A DNA stretch of 7,145 nt from positions 1 to 7,145 of the forward strand of contig JASFIT010000247.1 in the NCBI GenBank assembly GCA_050122535.1, given 5' to 3'. The DNA is from JASFEQ01 sp050122535 (GTDB lineage Bacteria; Desulfobacterota; DSM-4660; Desulfatiglandales; HGW-15). The translations under genes were made by a program, and so were the position numbers. Each line of letters starts with the position of its first letter. Position 1 is the stretch's first letter. Below, in pieces: positions 1-6,263 of the stretch. The notes beneath the pieces were generated by a model, which was given only the letters and a program-made list of their open reading frames with translations, ran no database searches and was not told the origin of the DNA.

Positions 1-230
1 TGAAGAAACAGGAGGCACCAGGTACCACGTTCAGAAAGCACCTGCGTATTGCGAAAGGGCTCCTTTCAGAGGATGACCATCTCCTGGCGGAGGTCATGTT
101 CAATCCAAATACAGTTAGGCAGATAGAGGAAATCAATTCGCAATTAGCGTACCTGACGCATATTATTAGAGGCAGGGATTACGAAGAAATGGAGAAGTTT
201 CTCAATAAATTGAGAGACAATATTGAATAA
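1..230 (+). CDS. tyrA: Prephenate dehydrogenase, C-terminal fragment (5' end outside window)
   Basis: The reading frame is open from the window edge and ends at TAA 228-230, giving 75 visible codons with no internal start needed. The fragment is helical. It carries the pattern F-R-x-H-L-x-I-A-x-x-L-L-x-x-D then L-x-A-E-V-M-F-x-x-N, followed by a helix with I-I-R-G-R-D and a final E-x-F-L-x-x-L-R. This resembles the C-terminal dimerisation domain of TyrA-type prephenate dehydrogenases, which oxidatively decarboxylate prephenate to 4-hydroxyphenylpyruvate in tyrosine synthesis. The catalytic and NAD-binding domains lie upstream and cannot be checked, so any fused chorismate mutase domain is also unseen. 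The following aroD starts 22 nt downstream, consistent with one operon. The call rests on a C-terminal match plus context. Confidence 0.62.
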   Translation, partial: KKQEAPGTTFRKHLRIAKGLLSEDDHLLAEVMFNPNTVRQIEEINSQLAYLTHIIRGRDYEEMEKFLNKLRDNIE

Positions 231-252
231 GTCTCATTTACCCTTTTAAGTT

Positions 253-921
253 ATGTTCTGCATTCCTATTCTCGCTAAAGATACTCAGGAGGCCCTCGAA
301 AAGATAGCCAGGGCCAATGCCTTGGCTGATATGCTGGAATTACGTCTGGATATGATGGACACCTTTGATCTGCACGAGATGATTCAAGCTGCATCCAAAC
401 CTGCACTGGTTACTTACCGATCCATCAAGGAAGGAGGGAAAGGAACCGCTGATCATAAGACGCATGCCAGTTACTTGTTAGCTGCACTTGAAGCAGGTGC
501 AGAATTTGTGGATGTAGAGCGGAGTCTTCCAGAAAAATGGCGGAAAAAAATATTTCGTGCCCAGGGCAAGTCCAGCATTATTATCTCTACCCATATGACT
601 GATAATACGCCTTCGAAGGAAGAGCTTGAGCGGATCTTCGGGGAAATGACAACTACAGGTGCCCATATCACCAAGATTGTAACCCATGCTAGAAGTGTGG
701 TGGATAATCTCAGGGTCCTGGATCTCATACCAAGGGCACAGGAAAGGGGAATTAAAATCATAGCCTTCTGCATGGGGCGTTTCGGGCGAATTAGTCGAAT
801 TTTCTCACATCTTATGGGTGGGTATGTGACCTTTGTATCGCTTGAAGGGGGAGAGGAATCTGCTGCCGGACAAATACCAGTGGGGGAAATGAAAAAAATA
901 CTGGATATCTTTGAAGGCTGA
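253..921 (+). CDS. aroD: Type I 3-dehydroquinate dehydratase
   Basis: This 222-aa cytoplasmic enzyme dehydrates 3-dehydroquinate to 3-dehydroshikimate, the third shikimate step, through a Schiff-base lysine. The length fits the single-domain TIM-barrel type I family. Visible landmarks are E29 in ELRLD, R56 in TYRS, the catalytic His at H114 in ISTH, the Schiff-base Lys at K141 in TKIVT, R182 in the MGRFGRISR stretch, and S203 and Q207 in SAAGQIP. All main substrate-binding positions of the family appear present. The usual G-S before the TF strand is G-G here (189-190). An in-frame stop at 247-249 makes ATG 253 the first possible start. Its Shine-Dalgarno is poor, so it probably depends on coupling to the upstream tyrA-like gene. 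The 267-bp gap before aroE may end this transcription unit. Confidence 0.95.
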   Translation: MFCIPILAKDTQEALEKIARANALADMLELRLDMMDTFDLHEMIQAASKPALVTYRSIKEGGKGTADHKTHASYLLAALEAGAEFVDVERSLPEKWRKKIFRAQGKSSIIISTHMTDNTPSKEELERIFGEMTTTGAHITKIVTHARSVVDNLRVLDLIPRAQERGIKIIAFCMGRFGRISRIFSHLMGGYVTFVSLEGGEESAAGQIPVGEMKKILDIFEG

Positions 922-985
922 GATCTGAACGTTCCTGTTTAGTTCTTAGAAAGCGCCATGTTTGTCATTAGTTGACACATCATGC

Positions 986-1113
986 TAGATACTGGTCTCT
1001 GCCTGCCCGCCATTAGCTGCGCTTCAGGCGCTGGCAGGCGGGGATATTGGATGAAAAGGTAACGAAGGTTTTTTCAAATCATCCAGAATTTATAATCCAG
1101 TGTCCAGTATCGC
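986..1113. repeat. Intergenic hairpin-bearing element bounded by 8-bp inverted repeats
   Basis: In the gap between aroD and aroE, GATACTGG (988-995) and CCAGTATC (1104-1111) form perfect 8-bp inverted repeats. Inside is a GC-rich hairpin: GCCTGCC (1001-1007) pairs perfectly with GGCAGGC (1033-1039). An inner CGCC/GGCG pairing (1008-1011 with 1027-1030) and AGC/GCT (1015-1017 with 1021-1023) extend it. The right end contains degenerate CCAG repeats (1083-1107). The hairpin is not followed by a T tract, so it is not a standard terminator. The layout resembles interspersed REP- or MITE-like elements of bacterial genomes, but only one copy is in view, so mobility or dispersal is inferred. Confidence 0.5.
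1091..1096 (+). promoter_or_regulatory. Possible -10 box upstream of aroE
   Basis: A perfect TATAAT lies about 93 bp before the aroE start codon. No recognisable TTGACA-like -35 box sits 16-18 bp upstream; the nearest stretch is a T-run around 1069-1074. It could start an aroE-aroA(-mscS) transcript separate from tyrA-aroD. A lone -10 match in AT-rich sequence is weak evidence. Confidence 0.25.
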
Positions 1114-1188
1114 TTCGACCTAAACAATGTGATATTTGCTCCCAAAAAGTTAGGCTTAACGGGAATCTTCAATAAGAATGAGAGTCCC

Positions 1189-2025
1189 ATGAAAATTGAT
1201 CAACACACAGATCTTTACGCCGTGGTCGGATACCCCATAGGACACTCTCTGAGCCCCACTATGCATAATGCCGCCTTTTCTTCGGTGGGCCTGAATGCCA
1301 TCTACCTGGCTTTCGAGACAGAAAATACGGAGGGATGCATTCAGGGCATGAGGGCACTCGGCATAAGGGGGATGAGTGTAACCCTACCCCACAAGTCTGC
1401 GGTGATCCCCTTGCTTGATGGAGTGGACGACTTGGCTGGAAAAATAGGGGCCGTGAATACTATTGTGAATGAGAAGGGGCACCTGACCGGTTACAATACG
1501 GACGCGGTCGGCGCGCTGCTGTCTCTGGAAGAGAATGTGAAGCTTTCTGAGAAAACCTGCCTCGTGATAGGGGCTGGAGGTGCGGCTCGGGCCATAGGTT
1601 TCATATTGGCTGAAAAGGGTGTTAATCTAAAGGTGAGTAATCGCTCTGTTGAGCGAGGAGAAGTCCTAGCACATTCCCTCGCATGCCCCTTTATCCCGCT
1701 AGATAAATTGCAGGAACCGATAGCAGATCTTTTGATACAAACCACACCGGTAGGTATGACGCCCCAAAAAGAGGAATGCCTTGTTCCGAAACAGATCCTC
1801 CAAAAGGGCATGGTGGTCATGGACATCATCTATAATCCCGTTGAAACCATGCTGCTAAAAGTGGCAAGGGCCCGGGGATGTCTGACGATCAATGGGCTGA
1901 GCATGTTTATCCATCAGGGGGCAGAGCAGTTCAGGCTGTGGACCGGTCTTGAACCCCCGATCCTTGCCATGACCCGTGCGGTAGAGGGAGCACTGAGGAA
2001 AACTTCTTTGGATCTAGAGAAGTGA
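1189..2025 (+). CDS. aroE: Shikimate dehydrogenase (NADP+)
   Basis: AroE reduces 3-dehydroshikimate to shikimate with NADPH in the cytoplasm (fourth shikimate step). From ATG 1189 the protein is 278 aa, the usual size. The N-terminal substrate domain shows GYPIGHSLSP (14-23), VTLPHK with catalytic K69, and N90 in GAVNT. Catalytic D105 follows in GYNTD. The C-terminal Rossmann domain has GAGGAAR (128-134) and the NADP-phosphate-binding NRS (151-153), then TTPVGM and the terminal helix region with NGLSMFIHQGA. The frame is open further upstream to a GTG at 1129, which would add 20 residues. ATG 1189 is preferred because family members begin about 8-12 residues before the first strand. Shine-Dalgarno signals are weak at both. 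The stop overlaps the aroA start by 4 bp, indicating translational coupling. Confidence 0.94.
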   Translation: MKIDQHTDLYAVVGYPIGHSLSPTMHNAAFSSVGLNAIYLAFETENTEGCIQGMRALGIRGMSVTLPHKSAVIPLLDGVDDLAGKIGAVNTIVNEKGHLTGYNTDAVGALLSLEENVKLSEKTCLVIGAGGAARAIGFILAEKGVNLKVSNRSVERGEVLAHSLACPFIPLDKLQEPIADLLIQTTPVGMTPQKEECLVPKQILQKGMVVMDIIYNPVETMLLKVARARGCLTINGLSMFIHQGAEQFRLWTGLEPPILAMTRAVEGALRKTSLDLEK

Positions 2026-3290
2026 AAGAGATTCCAACCAGATCGTCGATTGATGCAACAGTGCGCATACCCGGTTCCAAAAGCATCACCCATCGCGCAC
2101 TGATTACGGCCAGCCTGGCCAAAGGGGAGAGTGCACTTGAAGAGTTTCTTGCCTGTGAAGATACCCTATACACTGCCAATGGACTCCGGGAGCTGGGCGT
2201 AGAGATATTCATCAATGGAGAACATACGAGGGTTCAAGGCACAGGCGGTGAGTTCCCCTCCGCTGGCAGTAGAAAAGAGATTTTTCTGGGAAACTCTGGA
2301 ACCTCCTACCGTCTTCTCCTCTCCACGGTAGCCCTTGCCAGAGGAGAATATATCCTCAAGGGGACACCCCGTATGCACGCCAGACCCATAGGAGACCTGG
2401 TTAGAGCTTTGAATGAACTGGGGGTGGAGACTTCATGTATCGAGAAAGACGACTTTCCACCCGTATCTGTTGAAGCGAAAGGGATCCGAGGGGGAAAAGT
2501 GAAGATCGCCGGGGACAAAAGCAGTCAATATCTGTCTTCACTTTTGTTGGCCGGTCCATATGCAGAAAAGGATGTGGAGATTGAGGTGACCGGAGGATTG
2601 GTCTCTCAGCCATATGTGGATGTGACCCTAGACGTGATGAAGACGTTTGGGATTCCAGTGAATCGCGATGGCGACCGTTATTTCAAGGTCTCCAGTGGAC
2701 AGAGGTATCGCCCTTGTAAATTCAAAATAGAGGGGGACATATCGACAGCATCCTATTTCTGGGCCGCTGCGGCCGTGACTGGAGGTACGATTGGAACGGA
2801 GAATATCCACCCTTACAGCACCATGCAAGGGGATATTTTTTTGCTTGATATTATTGAAGAGATGGGCTGTCGTATCGAGAAGAGCGAGGAAAGCGTCGTT
2901 GTTCAAGGCGGCGACCTTTCAGGTGTTGAAGTGGATATGGGAGCTATGCCGGACATGGTTCCAACCTTGGCTGCGATTGCCCTGTTTGCTAAAGGGCGGA
3001 CGACTATTCGAAACGTCTCTCATCTGCGTCTCAAGGAGAGCAACCGCTTGCAGGCCATTGTAACAGAATGGTCTCGGCTGGGGAGCCGGATAGAGGAGTT
3101 GGCAGATGGGCTGATCATCCATGGCAGAGGCCCTCTGTCAGGAACGGTCGTAGACTCTCATGACGATCATCGCATAGCTATGAGCCTGGCTGTGGTGGGA
3201 CTAAGGGTTCCAGAAATCAGGATTAGAGGAGAGGATTGTGTCAATAAATCGTTTCCACGATTCTGGGAATTGTGGTATAGACTGCAATAG
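2022..3290 (+). CDS. aroA: 3-phosphoshikimate 1-carboxyvinyltransferase (EPSP synthase)
   Basis: This 422-aa enzyme joins phosphoenolpyruvate to shikimate 3-phosphate, the sixth shikimate step. Both inverse alpha/beta domains are complete. Visible motifs are PGSKS with K20 and R25 (17-25), GNSGT with R97 (90-97), RMHARP (117-122), SSQY (167-170), PDMVP with catalytic D311, RLKESNR with E339, HDDHR (380-384), and K409 in VNKSFP. The start is GTG 2022, giving the GTGA overlap with aroE and placing the first motif at the normal distance; no other start fits better. The PEP-binding loop reads G-N-S-G-T-S-Y-R-L, so the proline found after the arginine in E. coli-type enzymes is leucine. The SSQ motif is nevertheless the class I form, so the enzyme mixes features of the two described classes. 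Shikimate kinase is not adjacent. Confidence 0.96.
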   Translation: MKEIPTRSSIDATVRIPGSKSITHRALITASLAKGESALEEFLACEDTLYTANGLRELGVEIFINGEHTRVQGTGGEFPSAGSRKEIFLGNSGTSYRLLLSTVALARGEYILKGTPRMHARPIGDLVRALNELGVETSCIEKDDFPPVSVEAKGIRGGKVKIAGDKSSQYLSSLLLAGPYAEKDVEIEVTGGLVSQPYVDVTLDVMKTFGIPVNRDGDRYFKVSSGQRYRPCKFKIEGDISTASYFWAAAAVTGGTIGTENIHPYSTMQGDIFLLDIIEEMGCRIEKSEESVVVQGGDLSGVEVDMGAMPDMVPTLAAIALFAKGRTTIRNVSHLRLKESNRLQAIVTEWSRLGSRIEELADGLIIHGRGPLSGTVVDSHDDHRIAMSLAVVGLRVPEIRIRGEDCVNKSFPRFWELWYRLQ

Positions 3291-3328
3291 CGCAGGGCCA
3301 ATGTTTTTAGAATTGGATCGCTTGTGAT

Positions 3329-3339
3329 GGAGGAGAAGG
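3329..3339 (+). promoter_or_regulatory. Shine-Dalgarno region deciding the mscS start
   Basis: GGAGGAGAAGG lies 8-14 nt before ATG 3348. Two earlier in-frame starts, GTG 3324 and ATG 3327, have no purine-rich site before them and would place this sequence inside the coding region. It therefore supports ATG 3348 as the start. Confidence 0.6.
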
Positions 3340-3347
3340 CACGAGGA

Positions 3348-4439
3348 ATGGCATATCCTGTCAGAGAAACACTCGACAAGCTGTACCAGAAATACTTTGT
3401 GCAACAGGGACTGACAATAGAATACATAACTAAAGTGTTCCTCATTTTTGTTACGGCTACCATTGCGTGGTGGATTTTTAACTTGGTCGTGAGGAGGCTT
3501 GAGAAAAGGTATCGGGAGCACGTTTTTGTTCAGAAAAATAAGCTCTTTTTCCCTCTCATAAGAAAGGCAGGGCACTATACCATACTCATATTGGTGGGCA
3601 TTAGCCTGGTTAACCTCATTCATGTGCCCATTATCGAAAAGATCTTCTATGCCTTTATGATCATGGTCCTCGCATCGCTGATGCATGGCATTTTCAAAAC
3701 CTTCCTGCCCCAAATCAGAGAAAAGATTGTTGCCAAGACCAATAGCAAGATGGATGATGTGATCTTCGACCTGGTGAACAGGTTTGCGAGCGTTATCATT
3801 TTTGTTACGGCCGCCATTTTAGCCCTCGATGTGTTGGGAGTAAATATCATGCCCTTCGTCGCAGGTGCTGGGGTTGTGGGCATCGCGATCGGGTTTGCGG
3901 CAAAGGATACCCTGTCCAATGTGATTGCGGGTGTCCTGCTCATCATGGACCGTCCATTCGAGGTGGGCGATCGGATTGAGGTCTGGTCTGCACCCGCAAA
4001 TTCAGCCACCTGGGGAGATGTGGTGCATATTGGGCTCAGGGCCACCAAGATTCGGACCACGGATAACATCGTGATCGTCATCCCCAATAATGAAATCATG
4101 ATGAGGGATATCATCAACTATACCACCATGTCCAAGGACATCAGAGTCCGTATACCCATCGGCATTGCCTATGACGCGGATGTGAGCAAAGCCAAAGAAA
4201 TCATCAAGCAGGTCAGCCTTGAGTTGGATTGGGTCAACAGAGAACCTGAACCTAAAGTGGTGGTTAAGAGCTTCGGTGATTCTGCGGTTAACCTGGAGGC
4301 TAGGGTATGGATCAGCCGGCCCAGAAAAAGAATAGATACCATTTCCCATATCACAGACCGCGTGAAAGCGGTTTTCCATCAAGAGGGGATTGAAATCCCC
4401 TTTCCAAAGCGAGATATCTACATAAAGAAATCAGAATAG
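3348..4439 (+). CDS. MscS-family small-conductance mechanosensitive channel
   Basis: This inner-membrane channel of the MscS superfamily would open under membrane tension and release solutes during hypo-osmotic shock. From ATG 3348 it has 363 aa, longer than E. coli MscS (286) because of extra N-terminal helices. Hydrophobic segments lie near 29-47, 74-92, 95-116 and 143-164. They are followed by the glycine/alanine-rich pore helix VAGAGVVGIAIGFAAKD (171-187) and its continuation NVIAGVLLIMDRPFEVGD. The cytoplasmic part shows the beta domain (R-A-T-K-I-R-T-T-D-N, then IPNNEIM) and ends with the family-typical G-I-E-I-P-F-P. It follows aroA by 57 bp on the same strand, so co-transcription is possible, although no metabolic link is evident. 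The next signal is an independent promoter 26 bp after its stop. Family assignment is firm; ion selectivity cannot be read. Confidence 0.93.
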   Translation: MAYPVRETLDKLYQKYFVQQGLTIEYITKVFLIFVTATIAWWIFNLVVRRLEKRYREHVFVQKNKLFFPLIRKAGHYTILILVGISLVNLIHVPIIEKIFYAFMIMVLASLMHGIFKTFLPQIREKIVAKTNSKMDDVIFDLVNRFASVIIFVTAAILALDVLGVNIMPFVAGAGVVGIAIGFAAKDTLSNVIAGVLLIMDRPFEVGDRIEVWSAPANSATWGDVVHIGLRATKIRTTDNIVIVIPNNEIMMRDIINYTTMSKDIRVRIPIGIAYDADVSKAKEIIKQVSLELDWVNREPEPKVVVKSFGDSAVNLEARVWISRPRKRIDTISHITDRVKAVFHQEGIEIPFPKRDIYIKKSE

Positions 4440-4465
4440 AGGCCCACAATCCCCCAAAAAAAACC

Positions 4466-4494
4466 TTGACGGGCCTGCCACATTGTGGTATAAA
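4466..4494 (+). promoter_or_regulatory. Strong sigma-70-type promoter for a small RNA
   Basis: TTGACG (4466-4471) and TATAAA (4489-4494) are separated by exactly 17 bp, each one base from consensus. Transcription would start near 4500-4502. The only + strand features downstream before a strong terminator are RNA structures, so this promoter appears dedicated to a short non-coding transcript. It starts 26 bp after the mscS stop codon. Confidence 0.72.
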
Positions 4495-4499
4495 AATGG

Positions 4500-4634
4500 G
4501 TGTGCATTGTGCACCTCTTTTTGTGATAGCCTTTGAGCGCATAATGCCTCCTATAGGTCCATAAGGCTCAAAGGCTCATTACCTCCTTCTAACCCCCTTG
4601 AGACTCCCTGCATCCTCAAGGGGGTTTCCTTTTC
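4500..4634 (+). ncRNA. Candidate small RNA (~130 nt) with anti-Shine-Dalgarno-like motifs
   Basis: The segment lies between a near-consensus promoter and a textbook terminator and has no credible reading frame. Three structures are visible. A 5' hairpin GTGCA/TGCAC (4502-4506 with 4510-4514) is followed by a T-rich stretch. A central hairpin has a perfect 11-bp stem (4528-4538 with 4566-4576), extendable by five pairs (4523-4527 with 4578-4582) across one bulged C. The terminator stem comes last. Short CUCC-type motifs sit where they should be unpaired or weakly paired: CCUCC in the central hairpin apex (4547-4551), ACCUCCUU in the linker (4581-4588) and CUCCC in the terminator loop (4604-4608). 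C-rich motifs of this kind in trans-acting sRNAs are known to pair with Shine-Dalgarno sequences. I do not recognise it as 6S, SRP, tmRNA or RNase P RNA. Existence is well supported; the target role is inference. Confidence 0.62.
4591..4634 (+). terminator. Rho-independent terminator
   Basis: AACCCCCTTGAG (4591-4602) and CTCAAGGGGGTT (4615-4626) form a perfect 12-bp stem with a 12-nt loop. A T-rich tail TTTCCTTTTC (4625-4634) follows. It would end the small RNA and any mscS read-through. On the opposite strand the stem is followed by a purine-rich sequence, so it should be a poor terminator for the - strand gene ending at 4686. Confidence 0.85.
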
Positions 4635-4685
4635 ATTTGCAGTATTTCATTAAGGGAATATAAGGGGAGTTGAACCGAATTTGTG

Positions 4686-5744
4686 TTAATTTAAAATAAT
4701 TATTTCTCCATGCTTGGGGATGAGAAACTCCTCTTCTGGTCTTCCGTTTTCGCTTCTTGCCTTTTCAAGCCTTCTGGGGGGTTCATCAAGGGGTTCATCC
4801 GTCAACATGAACGTACCCCAGTGTATGGCCACGGACTTTTTGGAACGCACGTCCAGGTGAATCTGCAGGGCCTCTTCAGGGTTGATATGGTAATTGCGCA
4901 TAAACCACCTGGGCTCGTAGGCCCCTATGGGTATGGCCGATAGATCAAAGGGCCCCAGTTTGTTGCCGATTTCTTTAAAGTGGGGGGCATAACCCGTATC
5001 CCCTGCAAAGAAGAAACGAAACTCATTGGCCTGGATCACCCAACCAGCCCACAAGGTCTTGTTGCGGGAAGAAAGCCCCCTTTGACTCCAATGTTGAACA
5101 GGCACAGCCGTAATCTCTAGATCTGCTTCCTCATGTCTATCCCACCAATCCAACTCAATGACACGCCTGATGCCAAGACCTTCAAACCAGCTTTTAAGCC
5201 CCAATGGGACAAAAAATTGGGTCTTTTCCCCACCTGCTCGTTGATGGAGCTTCACTAAAGTCTGTTCGTCTAGAGAGTCATAATGATCGTGGGAAATAAC
5301 GACCATATGAATGGGCGGTAGCTCTTGGAGAGGAATTCCTGGGGGGACTACCCTTTTGGGACCGGCCCATCGCACAGGTGAGGCCCGTTCGGAGAAATGG
5401 GGATCTGTAAGGATATTCTTTCCTTTCAACTGGAGCAAAACCGTGGCATGGCCAATCCAAGTGAGGGTCGTTTTTTCGTTGTTGGATCGGAGAAATTCAG
5501 CGTCATTCTTGGCCAAAGGAAAATCATAATCCTCTGGCCCGGGGATATCCTTTCCGAGTCGATTCCATCGCCATTTCAAGAAGTCAAAAAACCTGGAGTC
5601 ATCAGTAATATATACATTGCGAAAGCCATCTTTTGTGTGATGAGGCTTGCTTTGCTCGGTCTTCGGGGCGGCACAAGTCAGTGAAAAAAGAGAGATGAAA
5701 GTCAAAACAGATAGCCTCCACAGCTGAAACCTAATTGAAAGCAT
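4686..5744 (-). CDS. Exported metallo-beta-lactamase-fold hydrolase, NAPE-PLD/RomA-like
   Basis: The 352-aa protein belongs to the metallo-beta-lactamase superfamily subgroup that includes NAPE-hydrolysing phospholipase D and RomA. Substrates of the bacterial members are mostly unknown. Residues 1-24 form an export signal (R5, R10, then a hydrophobic run) ending in S-L-T-C; C24 could be lipidated, although Thr before Cys and Ser at -3 are not ideal lipobox residues, and ordinary cleavage after C-A-A is an alternative. Fold landmarks are TWIGHAT (95-101), LTDPHF (112-117), metal-site SHDHYDSLD (151-159), H218, GDT with D249, H286 in the N-Y-H-I-N-P-E-E-A stretch, and HWGTF with H308. The last His of the usual HxHxDH metal motif is Ser157 here. 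A good AAGGAG site (5751-5756) lies 6 nt before the ATG. The gene stands alone on its strand in this window. Confidence 0.88.
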   Translation of the reverse strand: MLSIRFQLWRLSVLTFISLFSLTCAAPKTEQSKPHHTKDGFRNVYITDDSRFFDFLKWRWNRLGKDIPGPEDYDFPLAKNDAEFLRSNNEKTTLTWIGHATVLLQLKGKNILTDPHFSERASPVRWAGPKRVVPPGIPLQELPPIHMVVISHDHYDSLDEQTLVKLHQRAGGEKTQFFVPLGLKSWFEGLGIRRVIELDWWDRHEEADLEITAVPVQHWSQRGLSSRNKTLWAGWVIQANEFRFFFAGDTGYAPHFKEIGNKLGPFDLSAIPIGAYEPRWFMRNYHINPEEALQIHLDVRSKKSVAIHWGTFMLTDEPLDEPPRRLEKARSENGRPEEEFLIPKHGEIIILN

Positions 5745-5750
5745 CTAAGG

Positions 5751-5756
5751 CTCCTT
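5751..5756 (-). promoter_or_regulatory. Ribosome binding site of the hydrolase gene
   Basis: On the - strand AAGGAG lies 6 nt before the ATG at 5744-5742, the clearest Shine-Dalgarno of the window. It fixes the start and therefore the signal peptide. Confidence 0.75.
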
Positions 5757-5787
5757 ACAAATGGATGAAGGTAAACACAGTCTAGTG

Positions 5788-5916
5788 TCAAAGGTTGCGC
5801 CCGTCTTCAATGTATTTACTCGCCCAAGTGGCGACCATTGCACCCACATATATTCCAAATACCCTTTCGGTTCTAATATCCGCCAATCCATCTATGGTCT
5901 TCAGATCTAGAGGAAT
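5788..5916 (-). pseudogene. Possible remnant or micro-ORF, 42 codons
   Basis: On the - strand, 42 sense codons lie between stop TAA (5919-5917) and stop TGA (5790-5788). The translation has a protein-like composition: charged residues early (L-D-L-K-T-I-D-G-L), then V-F-G-I-Y-V-G-A-M-V-A-T-W-A, then K-Y-I-E-D-G-R-N-L. There is no ATG near its beginning; TTG at codon 11 and GTG at codon 24 are the only early starts and neither has a convincing ribosome site. It could be the decayed 3' end of a lost gene upstream of the hydrolase, or chance. I do not recognise a family. Confidence 0.2.
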
Positions 5917-6038
5917 TTAGCCTTATATAAATGTTAGTCTAATAGAATGGATGTCAACTGAATACTGCCCATATACATGCCGGTAAGTCTGAACATAGCC
6001 GTTGACAGTAATTCTTGAGCGCTTATGAGAGCGGTATA

Positions 6039-6072
6039 AAGGCCTTGGTTTACGACCGGACAAAGAGGCCTT
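6039..6072. repeat. Inverted and direct AGGCCTT repeat pair
   Basis: AAGGCCT (6039-6045) and AGGCCTT (6066-6072) are perfect 7-bp inverted repeats around a 20-nt spacer. Because the core is palindromic they also read as direct repeats, GGCCTTGGTT and GGCCTTAGGTT, 26 bp apart. They lie about 220-250 bp before the predicted sigma-54 transcription start, within the range of enhancer sites. No T tract follows, so this is not a terminator. A binding role is speculative. Confidence 0.3.
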
Positions 6073-6263
6073 AGGTTGGTTCCTTTGTGACAAATTTTGC
6101 GCACATTATGTAAAAAAAGACAAAAATTGGCAGAATCCACATGGGTCTCGTTCTCGACTACAATCTGCGGTAATAAATGAGAAATGATATTTTCTAACAT
6201 TCTGGAATGCTTGCTATTATTTTTGTTTTGCGGGGCAATAAAATCTCTTTAGAAAAGCGTTTC

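Noticed and set aside
1001..1039. GC-rich hairpin after aroD as a rho-independent terminator
   Set aside because: No T tract follows the stem and it lies about 80 bp past the stop codon; a repeat element fits better.
1129..1188. Upstream GTG start extending AroE by 20 residues
   Set aside because: The extra residues match nothing expected at the AroE N-terminus, the ATG at 1189 gives the family length, and no ribosome site supports the GTG.
3324..3347. GTG/ATG starts at 3324 and 3327 for the MscS channel
   Set aside because: No Shine-Dalgarno precedes them, and the strong GGAGGAGAAGG falls inside that extension and fits ATG 3348.
4502..4564. 20-codon frame (GTG 4502 to TAA) inside the candidate sRNA
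   Set aside because: It would be leaderless with a GTG start and no ribosome site, and it overlaps strong RNA stems; a structured RNA explains the segment better.
4500..4634. 6S RNA, SRP RNA or riboswitch identity for the small RNA
   Set aside because: It is shorter than 6S and lacks its single closing rod structure. The conserved SRP loop is absent. No gene on the same strand follows that a riboswitch could control.
5922..5957. TTGACA with TATAAG on the - strand as the hydrolase promoter
   Set aside because: The spacing of about 24 bp is too long and the site is nearly 180 bp from the start codon.
6002..6040. TTGACA with TATAAA as a sigma-70 promoter
   Set aside because: The spacing is 27 bp, far outside 16-18; only a weak TATGAG box fits the distance.
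5934..6200. 88-codon open frame on the - strand
   Set aside because: No recognisable domain, no good ribosome site, AT-rich intergenic DNA, and it overlaps repeat motifs; probably chance or very decayed sequence.
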